Shown here: in pieces, positions 8,308 through 16,135 of the stretch
Layout: each line of letters begins with the position of its first letter
Position numbering within the stretch: the stretch's first letter is position 1
NCBI GenBank assembly: GCA_963728975.1
Contig: CAVSMF010000003.1
Span: 1 to 64,000, forward strand
Reading direction: 5' to 3'
Origin: DATFCK01 sp963728975
GTDB taxonomy: Bacteria > Verrucomicrobiota > Verrucomicrobiia > Chthoniobacterales > UBA10450
DNA: 64,000 bases
The notes under the pieces: model-generated
What the model was told of the DNA's origin: nothing
The model's database searches: none
What the model saw: only the letters and a program-made list of their open reading frames with translations
Translations under genes and position numbers: made by a program

Positions 8308-9396
8308 TTAGAATGGGATTTCGTCGTCTTCTTCCTTTTTCGCCACAACCACAACCGCGTCGTCCTCTGAAAATTCCTTCCATTCGGACACGATTGCAGC
8401 TGGACCGTCATCGTTTGTTAGATGATAGGCCAAACTGCTGTTTTTGAGCTTCGCAACGCTCGAAAGCGGCAACGCTTCCACGCTTAGCGTCTCTTCTTTT
8501 CCGGTTGGGGAAGGGAGAAGTTCAATTAAGTGCGTCAGGCTCCGAATGCCATATCTAAATTTTGTGACACCTACGAAATGCAGAAAAGCCCAAGGCACGG
8601 TCAACAAGCTTTCACCGTACCGACGCGTTAACAGCGCCGCGGCAATGCAAACTTTGTCGGTACGGCGGTCGCGGTCTCCGGAAATCTCATCTAGATCTGG
8701 TATTGAAAACTCGCCGCCGTTGATTCTCGAAAGTAAGTCCGTTAACTTTGTACTGGGCGCAGCGATCTTCTGCATAGCCTTTGCAGCCTTCATCGTCTCA
8801 TTTATGTGCTGCCCGCTACCAGCCAAGATAAATACAATTTTTCCAGTTTTGAGATCTCTGTGTCCTACATGAAGCTCGCCGTCCCAAAGAAGTGGCAAAA
8901 GGAGTGCATAATTGGCATCGGACGAATCGAATTCGTCGAGGAACAGAATCGGCGTCTTGTCGATAACTTTTAGGTTACGAACCGCCTCTAGCGGTTGAAC
9001 CAAATCCTCAACGCTTTGCATTCCTGACATGTTGAACGTGACTGCTCCGACACTCGAACGTAAGGCCCCACTCCTCGCCAAGCATTTGATAAAATGCGAT
9101 TTTCCCGAACCCGGGTCGGCTTGCATGAGGATATTCAAGGGCCGCGTTCGACTCACATCGTCGGCATAAGCTCGAATTCTATTTCTCAATGAAATAATGT
9201 CAGTTCGATGTTTCCAATCTAAAGTTACATAATTACCAAGGACAGACTGACTTCGAAACATCGCGTTGGTTAGATCGACATCAGGCTCCGGTTTTTTCGC
9301 ATCTATGATCTTATCGGCTATGAGCTTTCGGTGTTTCGCGTAACTTTCCCTAACCTGATCAATAGCTTTCTTCGATGCTGGCATGAACTCGGGCAT
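8308..9396 (-). CDS. AAA+ family ATPase, function unknown
   Basis: The protein has 362 aa. It carries a Walker A (ADPGSGKS, 93-100) and a Walker B (ILFLDEFDSSD, about 150-160), with a sensor-like segment (KIVFILAGSG) about 50 residues later, in the order of an AAA+ module. The first 85 residues are helical and charged. The last 25 residues are acidic (EEDDEIPF). No nuclease, protease or transmembrane segment is seen. It stands alone on the minus strand, facing away from the rest of the island, with a decayed endonuclease gene starting about 50 bp away on the other strand. A role in defence is plausible from context but not shown by the sequence. Confidence 0.65.
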   Translation of the reverse strand: MPEFMPASKKAIDQVRESYAKHRKLIADKIIDAKKPEPDVDLTNAMFRSQSVLGNYVTLDWKHRTDIISLRNRIRAYADDVSRTRPLNILMQADPGSGKSHFIKCLARSGALRSSVGAVTFNMSGMQSVEDLVQPLEAVRNLKVIDKTPILFLDEFDSSDANYALLLPLLWDGELHVGHRDLKTGKIVFILAGSGQHINETMKAAKAMQKIAAPSTKLTDLLSRINGGEFSIPDLDEISGDRDRRTDKVCIAAALLTRRYGESLLTVPWAFLHFVGVTKFRYGIRSLTHLIELLPSPTGKEETLSVEALPLSSVAKLKNSSLAYHLTNDDGPAAIVSEWKEFSEDDAVVVVAKKEEDDEIPF

Positions 9397-9449
9397 GATC
9401 TGAATTTATTGAGTCGACCTCTCGTTGGCAATAGCGCTAAAGGAAAAGT

Positions 9450-9871
9450 ATGGAACGCGGCTTAGATCTGACGGTCGACTGAGAATGTCGTTTAGTAATG
9501 GACCCCCAAAGCCTTATCTCATCACCGACAAAGAAGTGCAGAGAACCAACGGTCCGCGGAACGGCATTGCGGCGCTGTCGAAATCGGCGAATTGTGCGTT
9601 CGATCGCGGAATTTTTACGATCTCGGATCAATACGACGTGATCGTTAACCCAAAGACAAAGGCTGCGAGCATCGCCAATTTCCCGGCGCTCGATCTAGAT
9701 CTCACCAACATTCGACTACCTGAGGATAGCTATTATCGGCGGCACTTCGATGCTTCCATCTTCGCCAACATCTTTCGCTCACGCTACGGCGCGTCAAGAG
9801 GCTACGACGTGACGAGCTGGCCTGGCACAAGCAGGAAGTCTTTGACCGGTTTGCTCCATAACGGGTGTCGA
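9450..9871 (+). pseudogene. Decayed HNH endonuclease (C-terminal half, frameshifted)
   Basis: The frame around 9535-9760 encodes PRNGIAALSKSANCAFDRGIFTI and FPALDLDL..RLPEDSYY, the second half of HNH_2-type restriction-like endonucleases (usual form NGIALSKTAHWAFDRG). The expected catalytic histidines are changed (ANC for AHW; Tyr where His is expected in YLIT). After about 9750 the family's ending LAWHKQEVFDRFAP appears in another frame and stops at 9869-9871. A short insertion and a frameshift are therefore present. The N-terminal half is missing at the border with the ATPase gene. The gene is dead. Confidence 0.6.
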
Positions 9872-9889
9872 TGAGAACATCTGACTCCA

Positions 9890-10606
9890 TTGACCAACGC
9901 GCTTTCCTTGGTGCCTAGTTCCAGTTGTTCGGTGCCGGAATTGGCGCTTCGTTATCAGATGATCAATATGTATCTCTTACATTTGGATCAAATTCACGGC
10001 AGATTCAGCGGCAATATCATTGATCGGCTGTTTGACTCATTCGATCACGCAGTCGCCGCATCGGCAGAGGCGATTCGCCATGCCCAGGCGTCTGGCCTTG
10101 AAGAGTATTCGGCAAGCGTTATCGATGACGAGGCTGATTTAGTTGAATCGCTGGTCGGGGTTGCCTTCGTCACAGCACAAACTGAGGTGACGGCCACGGT
10201 GTCCCATGTGAAACGTCTACATGAATATTATTGCAGTCAATTCCCGGGTAGGGATCTGAAGACAACCTCAGGACAGAAACCTAGCATTCTGCGAACGGCT
10301 ACTCCCGTCATCTGTCCTCCATACACTACGGTCGAGGTGCTCAATGCGTTCGCAAATCTCTTTAAGCATGCAGATGAATGGGATTATCCCTGGACCGATG
10401 GCACGGCGTTGCAGCAGCAGACAATCGCAGTTGTTCGTGCGACAGGGGCAGTGCCGGCGTGTACAGGAAATTTACGGATCGGCGCGAAGGCACTGAATGT
10501 GGATTGGGAGATGTCGTTGCACGATCTCATCGCTATTGTGCGGAACTGGAGGCGAGCTTTGGCAACACTTTACCAAACTGAGTTGGGGAATTTAGGATTG
10601 ATCTAA
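9890..10606 (+). CDS. Hypothetical helical protein, first gene of channel/NTase run
   Basis: The frame of 238 aa opens at a TTG (9890). The first in-frame ATG codons are at about 9959, so the start is uncertain. The protein looks mostly helical in its first 130 residues, followed by a motif FANLFKHADEWD that I have seen only in uncharacterised proteins. There is no transmembrane segment and no recognised catalytic motif. It lies 66 bp upstream of the ion channel gene in the same direction, so the two may be co-transcribed. I do not recognise a family. Confidence 0.55.
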   Translation: MTNALSLVPSSSCSVPELALRYQMINMYLLHLDQIHGRFSGNIIDRLFDSFDHAVAASAEAIRHAQASGLEEYSASVIDDEADLVESLVGVAFVTAQTEVTATVSHVKRLHEYYCSQFPGRDLKTTSGQKPSILRTATPVICPPYTTVEVLNAFANLFKHADEWDYPWTDGTALQQQTIAVVRATGAVPACTGNLRIGAKALNVDWEMSLHDLIAIVRNWRRALATLYQTELGNLGLI

Positions 10607-10672
10607 CGAACAAAGGTCAAGCTAATCTGACTTGTTCCGCTGGGTGCAGCTGTATACGGTAATAACTCTGTT

Positions 10673-11542
10673 ATGCTTGTTGATTTTTGGCATCTGAACG
10701 GCCAGAACAATCCCATCGTAAACCAAAATCAGCTGGTGGGACTAATTGCGGGACATGATACGATAGAAAATTTGACATATCAGCCCGGAAGCTTCGCCCC
10801 TGTTCGCCCACAGAATATTATCGGTGGCAAGCTATTTCGAAACGTTAGTTTTCGGAGCACCATTTTTCAAAACATCGAGTTTCGATCATCGCGATTTACA
10901 GATTGTTTGTTCATGGGCGCGGTCTTCGATCACTGTGAATTCCATGATTGCTCGTTCAATGGGTGCAATCCGTACAAGGCGCGTTTCGTGAACACATACA
11001 TCGACCCTGCTCTTTTCGATGGAATGCTTGATCCGCGACGACACGCCAATATTGGCGTCTTCCTCTTTCAACAACTGCGGTTTAACGCATTCGCCACATA
11101 TCAGCCCGATTTTGCTGAAACAGCAGACTGGCTATTTAGGCGTTGGCAACGGTACGAGTTAAGTTATAAATTTCGCAGAAAATTGGTGCGTCCCGCTTTA
11201 TATCGGTGGAGGCTGACCGTTAGTCATCTTTACGAGCTCATCTCGGGATTTGGACACAGCTTTACGCGCTTTGTGATTACATCCCTGGTTCTATTCGCAT
11301 CAATAGTTCTCCTTAATCACACCCTGTGGCAGAACTTTTCGACTGGAGATTCATCGGTGAAAGCGTCACACCACTGGTATAGCGCCGGATATTTTACGGC
11401 GGTCACCCTAACAACGCTTGGATACGGCGACATAACTCCACAAACTGTCTGTGGAATGGTACTCGCTTCGACTGAAGCTCTCTGTGGATTCTTTTGGTTT
11501 GCACTGTTGGCTGCGATGTTAGTGCGAAGATTCTTTCGATGA
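10673..11542 (+). CDS. Pentapeptide-repeat protein fused to two-TM potassium channel
   Basis: The protein has 289 aa. Residues about 45-115 are a run of roughly a dozen pentapeptide units (SFRST IFQNI EFRSS RFTDC pattern, Phe at the centre), which fold as a right-handed beta-helix. After a basic linker there is a first transmembrane segment (197-215), a pore loop with the K+ selectivity filter TTLGYGD (247-253) and a second transmembrane segment (about 262-282). This is an Ion_trans_2-type channel subunit, presumably tetrameric, in the inner membrane with the N-terminal helix in the cytoplasm. Its stop codon overlaps the start of the next gene (ATGA), so translation of the two is coupled. Confidence 0.8.
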   Translation: MLVDFWHLNGQNNPIVNQNQLVGLIAGHDTIENLTYQPGSFAPVRPQNIIGGKLFRNVSFRSTIFQNIEFRSSRFTDCLFMGAVFDHCEFHDCSFNGCNPYKARFVNTYIDPALFDGMLDPRRHANIGVFLFQQLRFNAFATYQPDFAETADWLFRRWQRYELSYKFRRKLVRPALYRWRLTVSHLYELISGFGHSFTRFVITSLVLFASIVLLNHTLWQNFSTGDSSVKASHHWYSAGYFTAVTLTTLGYGDITPQTVCGMVLASTEALCGFFWFALLAAMLVRRFFR

Positions 11543-12462
11543 AAGCTTCCTACGATAGTAAAAATGCGATCGCTCTTTTTGGGTCAGTTGCTCGGGGCGA
11601 CTACGATAAGTTCAGCGACAAGGATGTTCTTATTGTGGATGACGATGTGACTCGTGCGAAAGATCTTGTGCGCATGTTTACGCAAACAGGATGGAGCCCT
11701 GTTCATTATTCCTGGCGACGTTTGGAAGCCACCGCATACTCGAGGCGGCTGTTTGTGCAGCATCTGCGACAAGACGCCAAGGTCTTACGAGACGACGACG
11801 GTCGGCTGCATAGTATCTTTGGGGATTTTCGACCCAGCACCAGCTACCACGAGGAATTGCAGCGCGCTGAGACCTTTCTTTATTTGCCATTGATGATCCC
11901 AAATTGCCTACGGGGGCTATATTGGACGGCTGATGTATTGAGTGTTGGATTGCGCAATTACGGTATTCTCAAGCTCGCGCAACACGGGATCTATCATTTT
12001 AATTTTCGCGCTGTTCTTCGTGGCTTAGTTCGTATCGGGACATTGAAGGCTTCCGATGTGGTTTCGTTAGACCGCCTACGTAAATATAAGCGGATGTACC
12101 GGGATCGCGTCTTTGCGAAGGATCTCACATTCGAGCAAGCGGAACAGCTGGTTAACTTAGTAAGCGACCGCGTAGGGCTTTGCTGCGCCGCAAAAAGATG
12201 TTCCGCTGAGCGCACCCTTTGCGAAGCTCTTTTCCCAATACATGGAGAGGAGTGGTATTCGCAAGCTCGTAAGCTGGAGGCTGCTTTGATCTCCGTAGCT
12301 CGGTCAAATAGAGGCAATTCTGAGCGTTCCTCTTTCGAAACTGACGTGGAGCGTGCAGTAAAATCTCCGGCGGACTACGGATGGACTATCAAAACCAATC
12401 AAAGCTGGTTCAGAAGTGAATTGAGCGCCCTTGCTGGATCCTGTGAGCTAGCGCGTTGGTAA
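11539..12462 (+). CDS. Nucleotidyltransferase-domain protein coupled to the channel gene
   Basis: I chose the ATG at 11539 because it overlaps the channel stop (ATGA). A longer frame opens at 11494 inside the channel gene. The 307-aa protein begins with a pol-beta-type nucleotidyltransferase fold: GSVARG (15-20) followed by the metal-binding SDKD (Asp27, Asp29). FVQHLRQDAKVLRDDDGRL near residue 75 is the usual end of this fold. The remaining 200 residues are mostly helical. No R-x4-6-H HEPN signature is evident. Family members transfer NMP to proteins, tRNA or small molecules. Coupled expression with a K+ channel suggests it acts on or through that channel, which is inference. Confidence 0.72.
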   Translation: MKASYDSKNAIALFGSVARGDYDKFSDKDVLIVDDDVTRAKDLVRMFTQTGWSPVHYSWRRLEATAYSRRLFVQHLRQDAKVLRDDDGRLHSIFGDFRPSTSYHEELQRAETFLYLPLMIPNCLRGLYWTADVLSVGLRNYGILKLAQHGIYHFNFRAVLRGLVRIGTLKASDVVSLDRLRKYKRMYRDRVFAKDLTFEQAEQLVNLVSDRVGLCCAAKRCSAERTLCEALFPIHGEEWYSQARKLEAALISVARSNRGNSERSSFETDVERAVKSPADYGWTIKTNQSWFRSELSALAGSCELARW

Positions 12463-12522
12463 GTGCAATTTCGAGCCCCGTGGGGGGCCGGACGGTCCAA
12501 AATTCCCCGAGTAAATTTGGCC

Positions 12523-12566
12523 TTGCATAGAGACATTGGCGGGTATAATGTTCCCAAATTGGGAAC
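12523..12566 (+). promoter_or_regulatory. Promoter and palindromic operator of the higBA cassette
   Basis: A perfect -10 box TATAAT lies at 12544-12549 with a fair -35 (TTGCAT, 12523-12528; 15-bp spacer, slightly short). Directly after it, at 12550-12566, is the perfect palindrome GTTCCCAAATTGGGAAC (8+1+8). An operator at this spot would let the HigA-type antitoxin block its own promoter, as is usual for type II toxin-antitoxin operons. Confidence 0.7.
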
Positions 12567-12610
12567 AGTTATGGCCGGCCTACATCGTTCAACTACGGAG
12601 GATTTCCGCG

Positions 12611-12895
12611 ATGCGTATCGTCGGTCGAGAGGTGCTTCATGAATTTATGCTGCAACACGCAGAGGCAAAGGCAGCGACGAAAGCGTGGCTGGCTGAAGCC
12701 GAGGAAGTGGAATGGAAAGCGCCAATGGACATAAAAGAAAGATACCCGCATGCGAGCATCCTTTCAGGAAATCGAGTCATATTTAATTTGAAAGGCAACA
12801 AATACAGACTGGAAGTGAAGATTAATTACGGAAATCAGATTGTGCTTATTAAGCGCGCAGGAACTCATGCCGAATATTCGCGCTGGGAGCTGTGA
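12611..12895 (+). CDS. higB: HigB-family (RelE-like) mRNA interferase toxin
   Basis: The ATG at 12611 gives 94 aa, the family's usual length; the frame opens further upstream but only through the operator. The sequence follows the HigB_toxin pattern: MRIVGREVLHEF at the start, WKAPMDIKERYPHAS in the middle, NRVIFNLKGNKYRLEVKINY and GTHAEYSRW at the end. These enzymes cleave mRNA on translating ribosomes. The next gene, its probable antitoxin, starts 1 bp after this stop codon, so the two are translated together. The promoter and operator lie 45-90 bp upstream. Confidence 0.9.
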   Translation: MRIVGREVLHEFMLQHAEAKAATKAWLAEAEEVEWKAPMDIKERYPHASILSGNRVIFNLKGNKYRLEVKINYGNQIVLIKRAGTHAEYSRWEL

Positions 12896-12896
12896 A

Positions 12897-14084
12897 ATGG
12901 TCAATTTGACGACAATCAAAACGAAAGCTGATCACGTGGCTGTTCTCGAAGAAATCGAGAAACTGATTGACGCTAATCCAGCGCCGAACACGCCGGAAGC
13001 CGATCGGCTGAATTTGCTTGCACTGATCGCCAGCGACTACGAAGCAAGAGTGTTTCCGACGGAAGTTCCCGACGCAGTTGAAGCAATAAAATTTCGCATG
13101 GAGCAGCAAGACCTCGCGCCGCGCGATCTTATTCCTTACATCGGAAGTCGCAGTAAAGTTTCGGAAATACTCAGCAGGAAACGGCGACTGACGCTTCCAA
13201 TGGTTCGTGCATTGCACGAGCGCCTGCACATTCCTGCAAAAGCATTGATCCAAGAAGCCGAATTAATCGAGGCGGACGAACAGGAACCAAACTGGAGTCT
13301 TTTCCCCCTGCGCGAGATGAGTGCAAGAGGATGGGTTGAAAATTCAGTAACTAGTTTGCGACAATTTTTCGGCCAACTTCCCTCTGGTGTAGAAGCGCAA
13401 GTGCTGTGTCGCAGAAGTGTACATGTTCGATCGGCACGAAAGATGGATTTACACGCGCTCAAAGCCTGGACAGCACGGGTAATCATTAAAGCGAACAAGA
13501 TTGAGTTACCGCGATACAAAAAGGGGTCTGTGACTCGGTCATTTATGACCAAGGTTGTACAACTTAGCATATTGCCTAGCGGACCAAAAGCCGCCCAAGA
13601 ATTCCTTGGGCAACACGGAATTGCGCTAATTATCGAGCCGCATTTACCATATATGTATCTCGATGGTGCCGCGATTTTTCTATTGAGCGGGAAGCCAATA
13701 ATCGGCATTACGGTTAGGTATGATCGACTCGACAATTTTTGGTTCACGTTGCTTCATGAACTTGCCCATATTGCCCTGCATTTTGATTTAGACGAAAAGC
13801 AATTCGTCGATGATCTGGATGTTGAAGCTAAGGATGATCCGAAGGAACAAGAAGCTGACGAGCTCGCCGGAGAGATGCTGATTCCGATGCAGGCGTGGAA
13901 TAAAAGCGCCGCGATCTCATATCGTTCGCCCGCAGCAGCTGCACAGCTGGCAAGGCAGTTAGGGATTCATCCCGCGATCGTGGCAGGACGTATGCGACAT
14001 CACTGGAAGGCGTTCCGACTACTTAACAAAATCATCGGGCATCGCGAGGTCCAGAAGTGTTTTCCGGAAATCAAGTGGCCCTAA
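12897..14084 (+). CDS. higA: HigA-type antitoxin fused to ImmA/IrrE-like metallopeptidase
   Basis: From the ATG at 12897 the protein has 395 aa. Residues about 1-125 match the HigA antitoxin (COG5499) with an XRE-like helix-turn-helix (about 65-115, containing GSRSKVSEILSRKRRLT). Residues about 230-340 are an ImmA/IrrE-type zinc peptidase with HELAH at 287-291 and a downstream acidic EADELAGEML. It should bind the toxin and the palindrome upstream of higB. The peptidase part could make control responsive to a signal by self- or partner cleavage. Most HigA proteins are about 100-140 aa, so the fusion is noteworthy although seen elsewhere. Confidence 0.85.
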   Translation: MVNLTTIKTKADHVAVLEEIEKLIDANPAPNTPEADRLNLLALIASDYEARVFPTEVPDAVEAIKFRMEQQDLAPRDLIPYIGSRSKVSEILSRKRRLTLPMVRALHERLHIPAKALIQEAELIEADEQEPNWSLFPLREMSARGWVENSVTSLRQFFGQLPSGVEAQVLCRRSVHVRSARKMDLHALKAWTARVIIKANKIELPRYKKGSVTRSFMTKVVQLSILPSGPKAAQEFLGQHGIALIIEPHLPYMYLDGAAIFLLSGKPIIGITVRYDRLDNFWFTLLHELAHIALHFDLDEKQFVDDLDVEAKDDPKEQEADELAGEMLIPMQAWNKSAAISYRSPAAAAQLARQLGIHPAIVAGRMRHHWKAFRLLNKIIGHREVQKCFPEIKWP

Positions 14085-14089
14085 TTGAT

Positions 14090-15166
14090 ATGAGAATAAC
14101 ACGTTCAATATACGTCCCGGTAGTGCGCTACAAGGGTGCCGAGCGAATCGCGCTGCAGAAACTAAAACCTAGCGCGCGCCAGGCCATGATACCTTTAATA
14201 GAATTTGTTCCGAAGGATTTTTTCGAGGAGGCTAGTCAGGGAGCGCTCGTAAAAGTCGCGAAGGGCCTGCGCGACAGCTGTGGTTGGAACTATCCTTTCA
14301 TGGTGGACCCTGGCCTCTTGGGCCACGATGTCGCGACAAAATGTATACGGCAGATTATGGCCGAAGCGGCCCGTTACAATAAAGACATCGGAATCGTGAC
14401 TGGTATCTCGCGGCCCAATACATACCAAGCTGCTGTCGAAGAAATTTTGCGTAAAGGTAATAGCGACTTGGTACTGCGGTTGACCTCATTTGAATTCCGC
14501 CAGGCAACGGTGGCGTCAATGATAGATAGAACGCTCGCCCAACTGAGTTCGACGCGGCGACAAACACATCTGATACTCGATTTCGGGTATATCGCCGCGA
14601 GCGGCATGAATTTCGCGCCGCGGTTTCGGAACATACCGAACTTGGGGGATTGGAAGAGTGTTACAGTAATTGCCGGAACTTTTCCAAAAGATCTAAGCGA
14701 GTTCGATCCAAACGAGGAGTATGATTTGGAGCGAGGGGAATGGAGTTCATGGTGTGAACTAGTCGAGTTGATCGACATCCCCATCGCATTTGGCGATTAC
14801 ACGATTCAACATGCGTTCTTCGAGGAACGGGAAGGTAAAGGACTGAATCCTAGCGCCAGCATCCGATATACGACGGCAGGTGGATATCTAGTGTTTCGAG
14901 GCGAGGGTGTCAGAAACCTTGATGGTCCTGGCTATCAACAATATCTCGGGGAGGCGACTTTACTGTGTTCACGCGATGAATTCCTTGGAGAAGGTTTTTC
15001 ATGGGGTGACGCTTACATCCACGAAAAGGGCAATGGAGCTATCGACACGGGTGGCCCAAAGGAGTGGTTAGCGGCGGGGATCAACCACCATTTGACGCTC
15101 GTGACGATACAGATCGCAAAACGAGTTGGGACCATTGCTGGTCCGGTGGTTGCCAGTGAATCCTGA
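14090..15166 (+). CDS. Beta-protein family (T4 Beta-like) protein
   Basis: The ATG at 14090 lies 5 bp after the antitoxin stop, giving 358 aa. A frame opening at 14057 would overlap the antitoxin and is less likely. The layout (YVPVVRYKGAERIALQKL at the start, PLIEFVP near residue 40, later LILDFGYI, GTFPKDLSEF and IAFGDYTIQHA) is that of the Beta_protein family (PF14350), named after a phage protein. Members occur in prophages and defence-type loci next to toxin-antitoxin genes. The structure suggests a TIM-barrel-like alpha/beta fold. The biochemical role is unknown. It belongs to the same transcription unit as higBA. Confidence 0.7.
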   Translation: MRITRSIYVPVVRYKGAERIALQKLKPSARQAMIPLIEFVPKDFFEEASQGALVKVAKGLRDSCGWNYPFMVDPGLLGHDVATKCIRQIMAEAARYNKDIGIVTGISRPNTYQAAVEEILRKGNSDLVLRLTSFEFRQATVASMIDRTLAQLSSTRRQTHLILDFGYIAASGMNFAPRFRNIPNLGDWKSVTVIAGTFPKDLSEFDPNEEYDLERGEWSSWCELVELIDIPIAFGDYTIQHAFFEEREGKGLNPSASIRYTTAGGYLVFRGEGVRNLDGPGYQQYLGEATLLCSRDEFLGEGFSWGDAYIHEKGNGAIDTGGPKEWLAAGINHHLTLVTIQIAKRVGTIAGPVVASES

Positions 15167-15204
15167 GCAACCCAGCGGGCAGGCCACGCTTTGGGCGGCT
15201 ACAA

Positions 15205-15420
15205 TTTCATTAGTGATGGGGTCTGATCTTCACTTTACACATTTGCGCTTCAGCGTGTCGAAGTTGAATCTCAGCCCGTTTTCACGGTTTTTTTCCTTTG
15301 TCCGCGCAACCCGCTGCGACACAGCGGTATACCTGCTCCCAAACAATTCGCCAACCTCCTCTCATTTTCCAGCAAAGGTCGGGGCACGATATTCGAACCG
15401 GACCACGCCGAAGCCAAATC
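15205..15420 (-). pseudogene. RAYT C-terminal tail remnant (copy 1)
   Basis: On the minus strand the DNA encodes GELFGSRYTAVSQRVARTK and then RENGLRFNFDTLKRKC before a stop. This is the DnaA-like tail of a RAYT. The plus-strand text begins ggggtctgatcttcacttt, the end motif shared by other RAYT remnants here. The segment is nearly duplicated at 15678-15905. Confidence 0.65.
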
Positions 15421-15469
15421 TAAAGATCAAAACATGCAGGATCAAGCCGGTTGCAGTTTTGGGTTGTCC

Positions 15470-15665
15470 GAGGTCACAAGGCACAGGCGTATCACGCAAG
15501 CCGAGGGAATGGCGATTGAGAGCCTGCCCTGAGCGAAGCCGAATGGGTCAACTCCGAAGACTTTTCGCGAGCGGGTCGCCGCTACCTTGTTTCGGCGGGG
15601 GCGCCGAAAGTCCGAGCCGGACTGGCGTAGCACCCGATGGCGGGTGCGCTCCCCGATCCGCAGAG
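15470..15665 (+). repeat. Dispersed repeat (also near 16500-16620, 20320-20510, 24590-24700)
   Basis: A block beginning about gcacaggcgtatcacgcaag and containing gcctgccctgagcgaagcc, tcgcgagcgggtcgccgct and a gccgagccggactggcgtag-like stretch recurs at several places in the window. It includes the palindromic pair ATTGAG/CTCAAT-type arms ending in CGCCGCTACC. No protein is encoded. Confidence 0.65.
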
Positions 15666-15677
15666 GTCAGCGTCTGT

Positions 15678-15889
15678 GATGGGGTCTGATCTTCACTTTC
15701 CACATTTGCGCTTCAACGTGTCGAAGTTGAATCTCAGCCCATTTTCACGGTTTTTTTCCTTTGTCCGCGCAACCCGCTGCGACACAGCGGTATAACCTAA
15801 TCCTTCAAACAACTCGCCAACTCCTCTCATTCTCCAGCAAAGGCCGGGGCACGAAATCTGACCGAAGCCAAATATCAAAATATGCAGGA
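15678..15889 (-). pseudogene. RAYT C-terminal tail remnant (copy 2)
   Basis: A direct duplicate of 15218-15430, with the same plus-strand end motif (ggggtctgatcttcacttt). The minus strand encodes VGELFEGLGYTAVSQRVART and ends at the stop near 15693. It keeps only the helix-turn-helix end of a RAYT. Its upstream side runs into the hicB gene. Confidence 0.7.
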
Positions 15890-16135
15890 TCAAGCCGGTT
15901 GCAGCTTTGGGTCGTTTTGAATGATGATTGTTGGATTCGGATTCGGCGCTGGTACTGGCAAACCCTGCTGGTGCAGCATCTGGACGTGATCGGTCATTCC
16001 GGAACGCGCTTTGTAGACGCAATCTTCAATGGAATGACCGACACCAGTGAATCCTTCCAAATCGGTTGAGTAAAAGCCGAAGAAGTCAGCATCTTTGGTC
16101 GCCTCGATAACCAACGAATACGGCAGTGTGATCAT
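15890..16135 (-). CDS. hicB: HicB-family antitoxin
   Basis: The ATG at 16135-16133 overlaps the hicA stop (ATGA), the usual sign of coupled translation. The 81-aa product has the HicB core: LPYSLVIEATKDADFFGFYSTDLEG followed by GHSIEDCVYKARSGMTDHVQ and GLPVPAPNP, an RNase-H-like partial fold that binds HicA. A C-terminal DNA-binding domain is absent, as in short HicB proteins. The last residues (QNDPKLQPA) run into a RAYT remnant, so the original C-terminus may have been replaced. A longer minus-strand frame extends upstream in the same phase but overlaps hicA and is not needed. Confidence 0.8.
   Translation of the reverse strand: MITLPYSLVIEATKDADFFGFYSTDLEGFTGVGHSIEDCVYKARSGMTDHVQMLHQQGLPVPAPNPNPTIIIQNDPKLQPA

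Noticed and set aside
11539..12462. HEPN toxin partner within the nucleotidyltransferase protein
   Set aside because: The helical C-terminal part lacks an evident R-x4-6-H signature, so a HEPN/MNT reading is not supported.
15126..15689. 187-codon open frame
   Set aside because: It runs through RAYT tail remnants and a dispersed repeat on the opposite strand; no domain or ribosome-binding site.
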